Below, in pieces: positions 11,071 through 25,178 of a stretch of DNA of 64,000 bases. Under the pieces are notes generated by a model, which was given only the letters and a program-made list of their open reading frames with translations, was not told the DNA's origin and did no database searches. How positions within the stretch are numbered: position 1 is the first letter of the stretch; each line of letters begins with the position of its first letter. Origin of the DNA: Verticillium longisporum. Taxonomy: Eukaryota > Ascomycota > Sordariomycetes > Glomerellales > Plectosphaerellaceae. The position numbers were made by a program, and so were the translations under genes. The stretch covers positions 1,860,001-1,924,000 of the forward strand of contig JAETXT010000012.1 of NCBI GenBank assembly GCA_019188255.1. The letters are read 5' to 3'.

Positions 11071-12329
11071 AAGAGAAACCCTATAAGATTAATTACTAGC
11101 GAAATAAGGACGACCCTTATATTATAATAGAGGGAGTACTCTTTACTAAATAAGGAACTTAAACCTATACTCTATAAGAACTCTATTTAGAAGCTAAAGG
11201 GCTACTTTTATAATATCTATAAATATATATTTCTATTATAATAAAATTAATTATTAAATATAAAATTACTTATAATTAGACCCTTAGAGATATAAAGCTA
11301 TAATTACAAATATATAATTATTTAAATTTAAGAGTATTTAAATAATAGAGCTTTTAGAAAATAATTTAATATAAGCTTTAATTTAAAGAACATTATATTT
11401 AAAATAAATATTAGGAAAACTATGAAAATATTAATAATTACTTTATAATAAAATAAAAAGATTAAATTCTCTATTAACTTAAATATTAATATTATAAATA
11501 GATATTATTAGTTTTAGTCTTATTTAATTATTAAAATTATAAGAAATAAAAAGTATAAAAGCCTTTAAATTATAAATATTTAATAATTAGATAGTAATTA
11601 ATTATAAATATTTATATTCTCTTTCTATTTATTAGATATATAGAATTACCCTTAATTTCTATATTAGCTATTTATATATATAGAATAGCTTAAAGGGTCT
11701 AACTATATATTCCTATTTAATACTAATATAGGGAAGGAAAGTATTTAAATAGATACTTCTATTTAATCCTTTATTTAGGGCTATATATTAAATATAGACC
11801 TGGAAGACTTTATAAGAATATTAATTAAGAATAAAGCTAAAGCTTATATTATTTATATTATTTAAGCTATAATAATAATACTTAATATAATTATCCCTAT
11901 TATTAATAATTTACTTTTAAATAAAGGGTAAACTAAAATATATCTTATAGAATTTATTAAAGTTAAAGATATTTTCTTTAAAGATTTAATAAAGGAACTA
12001 TTAATATTAAAAGATATAGAGTACTTAATAGACTTAAAAGAAAGAGCTAAACCCCTTTATAGCCCTATCTATTTATTATTATAGAAATAATTAAAAGAGC
12101 TCTATTATTATATTATAGAAGGGGAAGCTATAGAGAGGATTAAAAAGTCTATTAGCTTTATAAAAGCTTTAATCCTATTTATATTAAAGAAGGATAAGAG
12201 CTTATATTTATATATAGATTATTAAATATTTAATATAATTATAATAAAGAATTATTACTTTCTCCTATTAATTAATAAACTTTTAAACTATTTTATAAAA
12301 ATAAAATACTTTTCTAAAATCGATATTTA

Positions 12330-12618
12330 TATTAAACTAATATTAGGGAATCGCTTAGAGCAGTAATTACTATATAGGATTCACCGATATAGTAATTACT
12401 AGGGCTGGGATTTATAGCTCTTAGGAGTACGTAATTTATAGCTTATATAATTAATAAATTAGATAGGTATATCTAATTTATGTAAATAGTAGTAATTTAG
12501 AGAGATAGTATTAATAATTATTATAAATCTTATATTACCTACCCTACCTATTTAGAGCTCTTAGGCATAGCTAAAGTAATAAATTAGGGTTTATATAAGC
12601 AATAAAGCCCTCTTAATA
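12330..12618 (+). repeat. 5' LTR of Copia element B1
   Basis: 289 bp, beginning TATTAAAC and ending CTCTTAATA (RIP-altered TG...CA). It is the same length as the copies at 19567-19855, 32402-32690 and 48664-48952. Confidence 0.92.
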
Positions 12619-13029
12619 TTAATTAGTATTATATTTAACGTAATATAGAATAGCTAGAGCTAGAAAAGTTAGGATCGATCCTATAAATAGTAAATTTACT
12701 ATATATAAGCTTATCGATTACGCTTTATAAGTAATCGTAAGAGCACTATTTACTTTAAGTATTTTAGGACTCTTATAAGAGCTTAGTAATAGAGAAACCC
12801 TCTATTATATAATCTATAAGAGTATTATCTACTTCGAGTATCTTAGGACTCCTACGCCTAAGATTACTACTTAGGCTATATTACTAACTATTAATCCGAT
12901 AAATGAAGCTCTATAGAATAGTTAACTAGCTATAGTAGAGCTTTAATAAAATTAGCGATAATAAGCTCCTCGGATTATAATAATAGCTCTATAATAGAGC
13001 TAGAGAGTACTAAAAAGATATAATAGGAG

Positions 13030-14560
13030 TTCGACGGTATTTTAGAGGAACTTAGAATATTATACTTAATATAGAAGGTTAGGAAGGGTCTCAATATCGA
13101 CTTTATCGTTAATAGAGTAGAATTATAATTCCCTAGATTATTAGATTTAATATCTATAGATCTTAAGAGCGCTTAGATCCTTAAAGTAATAAGTATATAT
13201 AGGATTATAAAGGAAGTTTACCTCTTAGAGGCGTTTATCGAAGACTTCTAGGGCTAGATCGAAGAGGACTTTAACTCCTATAATATAATAATTACTCGAG
13301 TATTAAAAGTATATCTAATAGAGCGCGGGATCCCTCTTCTAGGAGTAATAAATACTAAAACGTTAAAGAGATTAATATTAATACTTTTATAGGAGGAAAT
13401 ACTTAATATAATAGAATCGATTATTACTAATTAGGATTTAGTACTCTAAAGAGTAGAAGAATAAGGAGATTAATAGGATAATGAATAGTAATTTATAAGG
13501 AACGTTTAATTATCCTAAATCCGAAAACTATAAATAAAGAAGATAGATCCCCGATAGCCCCTAGCTCTAGGGTTATCTAATGAATAGAATAAATAATTTA
13601 GCTAACGAGAAATTATACTTTAATTATAAAGAAATAAGACCTTACCTCTAAATAGTACCTAGAACCTATTAGCTTAATATTATATTCTATTATTATATAA
13701 ATTAGTAAATTCATTAATTAATAGAGCTATAATTAAGTGATTTATATTACTTTAGAATAAAGAGAGTAATTACTCTAAAGAGATATATAATATCTTTAAT
13801 AATAAAATATATATCTTTATAAATATTTACGAACTATTATAAATCCGCTATATATAGCTCTATATACTCTTCCCGAATATACTTTTAAAGTATGTATAAA
13901 CTTTCTTCCTAGAGTATATAAACTAGAGTATAGGACTCTATTAAATATACTTAGTAATTAAATAATAATTTAATCTAGAGATTAATAGAGTATAGTATTA
14001 TATAGACTAAAGCTTAATAATATTCTACTCTATAATAATAGAAGCTAATAATATAGGAAAGTTATAAATAGAAATTCTCTAGATCCTTCTAGATAGGCTT
14101 TAATAGTACTAGAAAGTACTTAGCTCTATATTTAAAGAAGAGATTTATCTTTATATAAATACTCTAAGGGTAATTTAAGGCATCCTAGAGCTAAAGATTA
14201 TATTAATAAGACTAGAACGATCTTTTAATATACTATCTATATAGCTTAAGAGTATACTAAAGGTAGAGGAGAATACTAGGATGCTTAGGTACTTCTATAT
14301 TAATAGATATTATAGGAGCGGATATCGCTAAGCTAGTAGAAGGGGAGATCGTAGAGAGTAATTAATATATAGAATTAATAATTATTAGCTATCTAGAATT
14401 CGTAAATACTAGATATACTCTAAACTAGATTATAGATTAATAAAGTACTCTCCTAAGGAGTAATAATACTTAAAAGAGTAGTAGAAATATATATAGGAAA
14501 TATATAGGGATTAATAGAAGGGATATTATTAATTTTTAATAGTAATAGAACCTATTAAGA
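13030..14560 (+). pseudogene. Copia-type gag remnant in B1
   Basis: A plus-strand frame interrupted only by TAA/TAG, with gag-like content followed by a basic stretch (RRGDRRE, about 14,340-14,360). A Cys-rich knuckle may follow, but its cysteines would now read tyrosine, serine or stop. This is inferred from position and weak resemblance to fungal Copia gag, so the ends are approximate. Confidence 0.45.
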
Positions 14561-14899
14561 GCTTAGAATTAGATAATCCTACTTCTAATAAGCTAAGAGT
14601 AGACGATATTTATAAGTCTAATCCTAAGAGCGAACTAATAAATACCTATATTATATACTTCCTAGTAAATAAGTCGTTCTAATATAGAATTAAGGGGAAT
14701 AGTCTAAAAGCTAAAATAATAGCTCTAATAGAATAGCTCTTTACTTAGTATTAGATTAATAATACTTCTATATAATATAGTATTATCCTTAATATAAATA
14801 TAATATTAATTTCTATAATAGGAGCTTTATAATAAAGGCCCTAATAGCTCTAATATTAAGCTTAATAATTAATAAATAGGGAATAGGGGCTAGAATAAG

Positions 14900-17800
14900 A
14901 TTCGGAGTAGGAAATCCTATTTCTATAATAGAGGAGATTATTATTCTAATACTAATTAGGAGAATTATATTCTATATTATCTTAATAAATACCTTATTCC
15001 TACTTTATATTAAGGATATAGACGATCTTAGAATCTATTTAGATAATATTCGTAATAAGCTAGTAAAGTATATCGGGGAGCTCTAAGAGTATATACCTAT
15101 TTTTTATAAATAGAGCTACTTATAGTTCTTCTTAGATACGAAGACCTATACTAGCTCCGGGATTATATATATAATAGGGATAGAGAGCGATAGAGTAGCG
15201 TTTCTAATAGAAATAGAGCTCCGATATATTTATAAATAGTTTAATTACCTATCTATAGAGAAGCTATAGAACCTACTCCTAAGAGTAGACTATAATATAA
15301 ATTAAGATACTCTAGAGCTAATAAACTACTTCTATTATTATTATTAGATTAAAGGGAAGTCTCTATAATACTTTAAGTTTACTTTAAGGTTAGATATTAA
15401 CTTTAATTATAAGATTTTAATTAATATTATATATTTAAATAGAAAGCCTATTCTTTATATAATCGATATAAATATAGGATTCTAGTCTATAACTTTTATT
15501 CCTAATTTTATAGTTTACGTAATATAGGAAGCCCTTAAGAGGTATTAATTAGATATTTATCTTAGGCCTCTAGATATTATAACTATTAATACTAGAACGA
15601 ACTTTACCTCTATAGAATTTAGGGTAGAGGTATACCTCCTAGGTATAACCTATTATTAGATCCTAGTAGAGGCTTATTAATTAATCGGTAAAGTTAAGAG
15701 CTATTATAAACTAATTTATAGAGTATATAAGATCTTAAAGGTAGAATCTTATAATACGAGCCTAGAATCGCTACTTTAAGGAGTAATAAAAGTAATAAAC
15801 GATATTACTAGACTTAACGGGTTAGTATTTATATTACTTATATTTAGAATAATACCTAGGATTACTATTAACTTAGCGCTTACTACGATCTAGGCGTAGC
15901 GTACTAAAGTTATTAATAAGGCGATAATAGAACTTTAGTAAATAGTCGCTAAGCGGAAAGTTAATAATACTCTTAATACCTAGAATAAACTAAATACTAA
16001 ATAGTTACTACTGAGATCGCTAGAGCTAGGAAGCGACGTTCTTATATTCCGAGAGTAGGAGAAATAGACTAGTCCCTATAAAATTATATCGGTTTCTAAT
16101 ATAATAATTATAATCGAAATAGTTAATAGCTTAATAGAGTTTAGAGGAATATATATTAAGCTATATAATAGATCGCTAGATTAATAGATTAAGGAGATAA
16201 TAGTAGTTCGAACTCTAGAGACCCTAGAACTATTTAAATACTTAGAGCTAATTCTATTATAATAATATAGGAGATTTAGGAAGTTAATAAATACTATAAA
16301 TCTATTATAAATAGCTTTTATAGATTATAAGAATAATATAACTAGGTCTTTATAGATCGAGTACTAATTTATTATTAAAAGGGAATAGTAGAGGTACGAT
16401 CTAGCTATTTAACTATATAATAAAAGTAAAATAACGACCCCTAGGAAGCTATTTAAATAGTCTAATTAGGAGGAAATCGACTTACTCCTAGTAGCTAGAA
16501 TAATTATACTAATTAGGAGATCCGTATTTCCTAGTACTAAGATCTTTAGATACTAGCTTATAAGAGAAGTAAAAGGCCTCTTTTAAGCTTTATATAAGAA
16601 GTTAAGATTAATAGTTTAAGGATATAATAATTAGGAGAAGATAACCCTATTAATATAATTGCTTATAATTATATACTATAGCTAACGATTAATCCTAGCG
16701 ATTACCCTAATACTATAGTAACGTAGCTACTAGTTAATATTCTATAATATTAGTTAGGCCTATACCTAGAGCGCTATAGATCTATTATATAACATTCTCC
16801 TATATATTCCTAAGGAGCTATAATATAGATACTTTAATAGAATCGTCTTCTATATTATAAAGCTATTCTATAGTATCGTAGAATTAGGTCTCTATTAGTT
16901 TATAACCTATTAGCGCTATTATAAAGAGCGCCTAAATACTATTCTAATAGGCTACGATCTATATTTACTTTTAATTAGAGCTAGAGAGAGCTTTAGACTA
17001 ATCGGAATATAGATTAATAATACCCTTAACCTTAGAGAGCCCGCATTTATATAAAAAGAATAAATAGAGCTCGAAAGCGCTAGCTTCTAGGTAAAGCCTA
17101 TTTCTATCCTTAATATAGGATCTAATAACGTCTTTAATAGCTATATTATTAAAATTAGAATTAAAGATCTTACGATTTAATAGAAAGGCTAAGGTAATCG
17201 CTTAGAGCTAGTAACCCTAGGGATAGCGAGCTTAGAGTAGGAATATATCGCCTAGAGAGCTTATAGTACTTATATTACTTTAACCTATTAACTAGAAGTA
17301 ACCTTTGATTTCTCTATTATAGCCTAAGCTAAGAACTTATAAAAGGATAACTTTAAATAGCTTAATAAATATATATAATAGTAGATCGCTAATACGGGCT
17401 ATAGCCTAAATTATATATACCTAGATCTCTTAATAGCTTAACTTTACGTATTTATTAATAGCTCTTTCGTTAATAATAAAGACCTTAATTTATAAATCGG
17501 ATTCGTTATCCTCCTAGGTAATAAACGTTCCTATGATTAAGAGAATGCTTTTATAGTATATAATAATATCCTCTATTAATAATCTATTAAATATAAACGG
17601 ATTATATATTTAGTTCTAGTTAGCGAAATCTATAATATAGTTAGTAGCTTCGATATAGCTTATATCCTTAAATAGATATTCTAAGAGATCTATAAACGCT
17701 TAAAACTATTACTCTTATAGATAGTTATCTATATTAATAGCTACTCGCTCTATTAATACTTTATTTAATTAAGTATAATAATAGAGAAACGCTTAATAAT

Positions 17801-17995
17801 AGATCTTATAGTATTATAATAAAGCTATAAAGAATACGAAGTCGATGAAATTTATTAGATCGCTAAAAGTAATAACCCTATAGATTTAATAATTAAAGGA
17901 GTATTAAACTAAATACTAGAAGCGCTAATAAGCTTTAACGAAATTATAATTAGGATTAAAGGATAGGTTAAACGTTAAGAAAAGAATAAATAAGG
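14900..17995 (+). pseudogene. Copia-type pol remnant (integrase, reverse transcriptase, RNase H) in B1
   Basis: Reading through RIP-type TAA/TAG codons gives an almost continuous Copia-like polyprotein. Around 15,570-15,800 it resembles the integrase core (LDIYLRPLDIITIN, then TNFTS, then GLVF). At 16,600-16,950 it resembles RT with an AYTQS motif and, further on, IKLFYSI for the expected LYGI region. At 17,440-17,960 it resembles RNase H (FINSSF, SEIYNIVSSFDIAY). Several expected aspartates read asparagine, as G-to-A RIP would produce. The element cannot be active. Confidence 0.8.
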
Positions 17996-18099
17996 GGTAA
18001 AAGTAATTAATATTAATAAAAATATAATAAAGCTTAAAAACGAGTACCCTAGAAGTAAAAACGATAACCCTATAATTAGTAAAATAGTAAAATAATTAA

Positions 18100-18790
18100 T
18101 CTATAAAGTAGACTAAGCCTCGGAATCTAAAGAATCCGAGTTTAATTACTCTAATAAGTCCTATTAGAAGTAATTAAAGAGCTATAGAGCTATAGCCCGC
18201 TTAGCCGCTTTATACTTAATATTACTAAGACTATTAAAGTCTTTATTAAGGTCGTTACCCCTCTTAGCCTCCTCCTCCTTAATAATCGATAATATACCTT
18301 TAACGATAGTATACTATTTCTCTATATCCTATATCCCCTATTAATAGATCGTATAATTAGATAATTAGGGAAATAATAGAGAAGAGAGCTTATTAGCTTA
18401 TTATTCTTATCCTAGGTAGCTAAAAACTTTATAGCGGGCTTAAATACCCTAACTAGACTATAGATAATAATCGTTAGAGCTGTAGATATTAGAAATAGAG
18501 ATCGTAGAAGCTTATATTAGTTTATAAGAGTACCTAGAGGTATACTTATAGTAATAAGAACCCTTAGGCTCTAGATCGTAATATACGCTATTAGTACTAG
18601 TTTTAATTTACTTATTAATAAAATAAGACTTTAAATACTCTAAATAGGGGACTTTACGAATATTATTATATATATATACTATATACTAGGATTAATAGCT
18701 CCTACGATTAATGCTAACTATATTCTTATACTTAGCTACTCTCTTAGTAGGAGGGGTAACGGGTATAGGGGCTTTATACTTAGGAGGTAT
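18100..18790 (-). pseudogene. Possible degraded antisense frame downstream of B1 pol
   Basis: On the minus strand from 18790, in the 3' non-pol part of B1, a frame reads PPKYKAPIPVTPP and onward for about 30 codons. Further down a different frame reads IIKEEEAKRGNDLNKDF. The copy at 33,478 in B2 keeps an ATG and nearly the same residues. The frame changes between segments, so this could be two ORFs, a spliced gene or coincidence. Product unknown. Confidence 0.3.
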
Positions 18791-18793
18791 TAT

Positions 18794-18832
18794 CGAGAGA
18801 GAGAGAGAGAGAAAGAGAAGGAGAAAGAGAGC
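18794..18832 (+). repeat. GA-rich microsatellite
   Basis: A (GA)n tract grading into GAAA/GGA repeats within the 3' part of B1. The equivalent is (CT)n near 33,436-33,462 in B2 and an impure GA tract near 47,895-47,920 in B3. Confidence 0.85.
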
Positions 18833-19566
18833 AATAAAAAGGGGGATTTATTAATTATTAAAGCTCTAAAATAGTAGATTAGGCTAGCTAATCTTAAAAA
18901 TAAAGAATCGTTATAGGGAAGAGGAAAGGTAAAAGGAATAGAATTACTATAATTTATTAATTAAATATATAGATCTATAGAGTATAGTATTTATTAAACT
19001 AGCTTAATAGGATCTATTAATTCTATTTAAGCGATTTAATTCTATTATTCCTATTAAAGGTAATTTAATTCTATTATTCCTATCGAAAAGCTAATAAAGG
19101 AGTAATAATAATTATTCTTCTACCCTCTATTAGTATATTAGTAATTTAGAGACTTTAAGAGCCTATATCTAGCCGTTATAAGAGCGCTAAGTAATTAGCT
19201 ATTATACTATTTAATTACTATTCTTTTCCTTTATTAAAGGGTTTAAATGCCTATTCATATTATTTAATTATAATTTAATTCGTTTCCTTAAAGAGCTATT
19301 TAGTAGCTAGTTTAGCTGATCTATAGAGCTAGGGACTAAGGGATCTAGTACCTAAGGGAATAGTAATATTAAGCTGCGTTTTCCTTATTCTATCTATTAT
19401 TCTCCTATTATTACTTATTTACTTATTCATTCATTATTTTATAGACTAGGGATCTAATGCACTAGAGACTAGAGAATTATAAGCGCATTAGAGTAGCTAT
19501 TAACCTAGGTAATAGCTTCTAATATTAGTTCTATAGCAATCCTATCTATAAAGAAAAGAGAGCTAG

Positions 19567-19855
19567 TATTAAACTAATATTAGGGAATCGCCTAGGGCGG
19601 TGATCATTATACGGGATTCACTAATATAGTAATTACTAGGGCTAGGATTTATAGCTCTCAGGAGTACGTAATTCATAGCTTATATAACCGGTGAATTAGA
19701 TAGGTATATCTAATTTACGTAGGTAGTAATGATTTAGAGAGATAGTATTAATAATCATTATAAGTCTTATATTACCTACCCTACCTATTCAGAGCTCTTA
19801 GGCATAGCCAAAGTAATGAATCAGGGTTTATATAAATAGTAAAGCCCTCTTAATA
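19567..19855 (+). repeat. 3' LTR of Copia element B1
   Basis: 289 bp, pairing with 12330-12618. It retains visibly more CA/TG (for example GGTGATCATT near its start and AATGAATCAGGG near its end) than the 5' LTR, so the two LTRs suffered different amounts of RIP. Confidence 0.92.
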
Positions 19856-22800
19856 ATTTAAGATATTTATTATTAAATTTATATTAAGAAGAATAATTAA
19901 TAGAAAATAGCTTTCTAAATAAGATATAAATATTATAAATATATTATAATATTATTTAGGTTAATAAATACTTCTATTATTTTTTAAATATATATTTATT
20001 AAATATTTATTAAATTATTAAATAATTTCTATATTATTTATTTAAATAATATATTAATCTATTTATAAATAAAAAAGGAATATATAGCTTATTTTTAATA
20101 AATCTTAAAGAGATTTTAGGATTTTAAGCTCTTTATTAAATAATTAAAATATTTATTTTATTAAAATAAAATAGAATTTCTAGGATTTATTATTTTAAAA
20201 GAAAATATAATTATAAATCTAAGCTATATCTAAATTATAATTAAATAATAACCCTTAGAATCTTTTAAAGATATATAAATATTCCTAAGCTTTATAAACT
20301 TCTATAAATAGTTTATAAAAAGCTATTTAAAAACAATAGCCTTTTTATCTATTCTATTAAAAGGAAATATTATAAAGATTAAGAAAGGTCTATTTAAATA
20401 GCTATTTAAGGCTTAGAAAGTATTTAAATAATTAAAGATTATATTTATTATTATTATTATTCTAAGATATTAGGACTATATATTAGAAGGCTAGGTTAAG
20501 ATTAATATATTTAATAATACTATTTTAAGGATTTTAAGCTAAAAATATAAAAATAAATAGAGGTTTATTAATTATTATTTATAGAAAATATTATTAATTA
20601 AATAATAATAGAATATTAAATAATAAGAATTATTTATAATTATAGAGAGCCTTAAATATTAATATTATTACTTAGAGGGTATAGAAGAGGTTTTTATAAT
20701 ATTAATTAATTATTAAGCCCTTAAAGGTATTATATAAATATTAATAAAAGACCTTTAAAGAAAGTTTATATAATAAATATATAGATTATTATCTTTTAAT
20801 TTTAAAATCTAATATTAGCTTAGGATTATAAACCTAGCTAATAGCCTCTTAAAGTAATTAGACTATATAAGGGAATAAATATTAATAAATATTATACTTC
20901 CTATTTTAATTAAAAAGCTATAATTAATAGAAGACTTAATTATAGATATTTAATAAGCTATTATTAAGATTAAATTAAAGAATATTATAAATAGAGCTTA
21001 TATTTAAATTATAAAGGTAACCCTATAAAGATAGAAGCTTATCCCTATATTAGAATAATACTATAACTCTAAGGAAAAAGGGACTTTACTTTTTAAGTAA
21101 AAAGTAAAATATATTTATATTATTATTAAGAAAAAAATAAAGAAAGAAGCTCTTTCTTAACTTTAAAATTAAAAAGTTAAAATTAAGAAGTTAATAATAA
21201 TTTACTAAAAGACTATTTAAATAGAGTCTAAGGACCTAGGAGAGTCTAGAGTTATTATTCTAGATTAATATATCCTATATTCTATTATAAAAGAGCTTAT
21301 AAAGAATAAAATAGTATTAAAGCTTACTTTTATTTTAGAATTTAAGAACTTAATTAGAGGTTTATAGGCTATTAATCTAGGATACTTTTTCTAAAAGGAG
21401 AATATAAGCTAATAAACTAGAAGAAGAATAAAATATACTTTAAATAAATAAAGTATTCTCCTCTTTAAAGGATAATTTATTATCCCTTTATAAAGGACTC
21501 TTTATAAAGAGCTATTAAAATAGTACTATAATAACTTATAAATAGGATATATAGAGGCTAATAAGACCTTTAAACTATTAAAGAGAAAGTTCTATTAAGA
21601 GAATATATTAATAGATATATATTAATATATTACTAAGTATTTAGTATATTAAGGGATATAAATACTCTAATATAAGCTATATAGGAAGCTATAATCGCTA
21701 TTACTCCTATTATATCCCTTCTAAGAGATCTCTTTAGACTTTATTATAAATCTAATATTAATAATAAAAGATAATAATCGAGAATATAATTCTATTTTTA
21801 TTATTATAGATCGTTTTATAAAGGTTATTTAATTCCTAGTAATTTATAAGATATTTATAGCTATAAGCTTAAACGCTATTCTTTATAAAGAAATAGAATA
21901 TTAGTTTAGGAGTCTAAAGAATATTATAAATAATAAGGATAAGCTTCTTATTAATTAATTCTAAGAGGAATTCTATTAAGAAAGAGTAATTAAATACTAT
22001 TTATTTATAGCTTATTACCTTTAAATAGATAGATAGATAGAGAGAACCTATTAGATACTAGAAAAGTACTTTCGCTATATTAGCGATTAAGCGCTAAAGG
22101 AGTAACTATATTATTTAAAAGAAGTAGAATTCTTTTATAATAATAGTACTAATATATAGTATTATTAGTATTTTACTATTTAAGGCCCTATATAGGTATT
22201 ACCCGAGGATAATCGATTATATAGCCCTAAGAGAGGATATAAAGGTTAAAAGTATAAAGGAAAGAATTAAAAAGATTATAATTATTCGCTAATTAATTAG
22301 CAATAACTATTAATATATAATATATATTTAAGCTTTCTATTATAATAAGAGGTATATATTTAAAGTCTTTAAAGTCGGAGATATTATAAACCTCTCTATT
22401 AAGAACTTCCGCTTTAAGTTAAATCGGAAGCTAATACTTAGATATATTTAAATAAAGATTATAAAGAAGGTAAATAAATAGGCCTATTATATATTACTCC
22501 CCGAGATATATACTAGGATATATAATATTTTCCTAATATCTTCCTTAGAACTTTAATATAATCGCTAAATAAGCGCTAAATAATTAGCTTACTTCCTTAT
22601 ATTAGAAAAAGAATAAGAAGAATAGGAACTCGAGGATATTATAGCTTATAAAGAGGATTAAAGATAAAATTTCTATTTAATAAAATAAATAGAATAGCTA
22701 GTTAAATATAATACTTAGGAGCTAGAAAGCTATTTAGAAAACGTAATTTAAACTTTAGAAAGGTATAAGAAATATTAAAAATATAAATATAAATAATAAG

Positions 22801-22965
22801 ATAAATAGCTAAGGGTTATAAGAAAATAAATAATAGAGCTATATAAGAAAAGAAATAATAATATTAATACTAGGCCTATAATAATAATATCAGTTTATTA
22901 ATTAATTATTATAAAAGCATTTAATAATAATCTATTATTAAGATTAATATTATTTAAGGAAACCT

Positions 22966-24401
22966 ATTATACTATTCTTAACCCTTATCTAATATAATAG
23001 ATGAAAGCTTATTAATAAATTTATCCTCCTCTTCGCTATTATTATTAATAAAGCTATTAAGTACTTTACCCTAAAGCGATATCGCTAATTAATTGCCTAG
23101 AATATAGCTATTATATATAAATCGATTAACTAATCTAATACTATAAAGAACCTTCTAAGGCATTTAATATACTTTCTTTATTAAAGGGGGGCTAAAGGTA
23201 GTTAAGGCTATAGGACGCTTTAATAAAGCTATTATAGGAATATAGATCGCTTTAGCTATAGGATATATCTTAGATAGTCTATTAGATTAAGTAATTAAAT
23301 TAGAAGCCTTTATTAAAGGAATAGGGGGTAATAATATATTATAAGGATAATCGTTAATAGGAATATAATAATTAATAGTTATTATAAAGGCTATAGCCTT
23401 ACCTTTACCTTTATCCTTATTATAGGAAAATAGGAGATTATTATCTAGAAGATAAGTAAGGACGTTATTAGTACTATCTTTAATATATTTAAAAGGATTA
23501 AGGTTATTTATTAAAAGAGTAGAGGAAATATTATAGGAAGCTAGATATTTAGAAAACGATAATATTAATATATTAAGTTTATTAATATCTTTATTATTAT
23601 CGACCTCTAAGACCTTTAATATCTTAGGGGCTATATTTATAGTATAAAGTACTTCTTAAGCTTTAATAAGCTTAATTTTAATAATAATAAGCTATTTCTC
23701 CTTAATAGCCTTCTCTTTAATAGCCTTTATTAATATTTTAATAATAATAATAGCTTTCTTTTTAATAGCTACCTTAGCCTTCTTCTTCTAAGTATTAGCT
23801 TTCTTCTTAATAGTAATATCCTCTATAATAATAATAAAATATTAAGAAATATAAGATAAAGGATAGCTAATAGAGCTATAATTAGGGTAATATATTCCTA
23901 AAAGGGGAGGATATATTAGAATATTACTATTTAGAGCCTCCTCTAGGAAAAGGGAAAGGTTTATATTAAAGGGGATCTTATCTATATTATATAAAGTCTT
24001 ACTTTCTTTATTATCTTCTTTACCCTTTAAGGGCCGATTATATAATTTAATCTCCTAATTATATATAATAAAATTAAGAATATTAGCTTCTTTATAATAA
24101 ATAATATATATAAGCTAATATATAATAATAACCTCTTTTATAATATTAATAGATAAAGGCTTTATTTATAAAAGCTAATTAATAAAGAATTATAGAAAGA
24201 TTAATAAAAATTTATAGAATAATAAAGCTAGAGAGATAGAAGGGTATAGGTCGAAGAGGTCTTAATAAGGAGATATTATTCTAATTAATAAAGAAGAATC
24301 TAAAGACGCTATCGTAATTTATAGTATTATAGTATTAGCGATATTAAGAAGGGTTAGCGCTTAAATAAGATATCTTCTTAAAGTATCTAATTAACTCTAT
24401 T
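22966..24401 (-). pseudogene. Degraded accessory ORF, antisense to pol (A2 copy)
   Basis: Position equivalent to 2040-3475 of A1, placed by distance from the 3' LTR. The lysine-rich segment corresponds to the run of TTCTT-type triplets at about 23,690-23,815. Its orientation is again opposite to pol. Confidence 0.4.
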
Positions 24402-25178
24402 AGCTAAGTAAAGTAATATGTATATTATTTTAGATTATAGTTTATTAAGTTAAATATATTACTCTCTATTATATTAATTATTATATAGTATTAATTATAT
24501 TAAGCTAAGCTATAAAGAGGCTTAGGAATCTTTTTATATTAATAAATATTAAGGGAAGATTCTAGCGAATTTATAGAGAGATAAGCTCCTTTATCGTATT
24601 TATAGTAAATATATTTACTAGATAAATAACCGGCTACGTATTCTATACTAGGCTAGGAGGCTAATTTATTAAAATAATATTTATAAAGAGAATATTAGAG
24701 CTCCGAGACGGCTAAGCGATTATCCGCTTCTTAATTAGAGTGAAGATTAAGTGATAAATATTATTAAAATAAAGAGTAATATTTAATATAATAGTAATAG
24801 GGATTTAAATATAAAAATATAAAGGGATCTTATAATATATAAATTATAATAATAGAATTATTAAATCGTTATATAATAGGCGAAAACCTAATAATATATA
24901 ATTATATAAAGAAGAAGAAAATTAGGCTTATATAGTAAAGAGAAGCCTAAGAGTTAATAGGGAAAATTATTTTATATTATTATCTATTCTTAATTATCGT
25001 AATTATTATTATTATTATAATACTATTTAATAATATACTTAAATTAAAGTATAACCTTATAAAGGAACTAGAATAAAGGAATACTATATATTAAGGTCCT
25101 ATAAAGAGCTATTATCGGGAGATATAACGATGAAGGTATTATAAGTTCTAGGGACTAGACCTCCTAGAAGGGGGGCAA

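Larger units (their letters stand above)
12330..19855 (+). mobile_element. Copia-type LTR retrotransposon B1, full-length, RIP-degraded
   Basis: A 7,526-bp element with two 289-bp LTRs (12330-12618 and 19567-19855) and a perfect 5-bp target duplication ATTTA (12325-12329 and 19856-19860). The host on both sides is the reverse transcriptase region of chromovirus A2. A purine-rich tract (AAAGAAAAGAGAG) precedes the 3' LTR. The order is gag, then integrase, then reverse transcriptase, then RNase H; integrase before RT is the Copia arrangement. About 1.5 kb without recognisable retroviral domains lies between pol and the 3' LTR and contains a possible antisense frame. The 3' LTR and the last few hundred bases keep more CA/TG than the rest. 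Confidence 0.93.
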
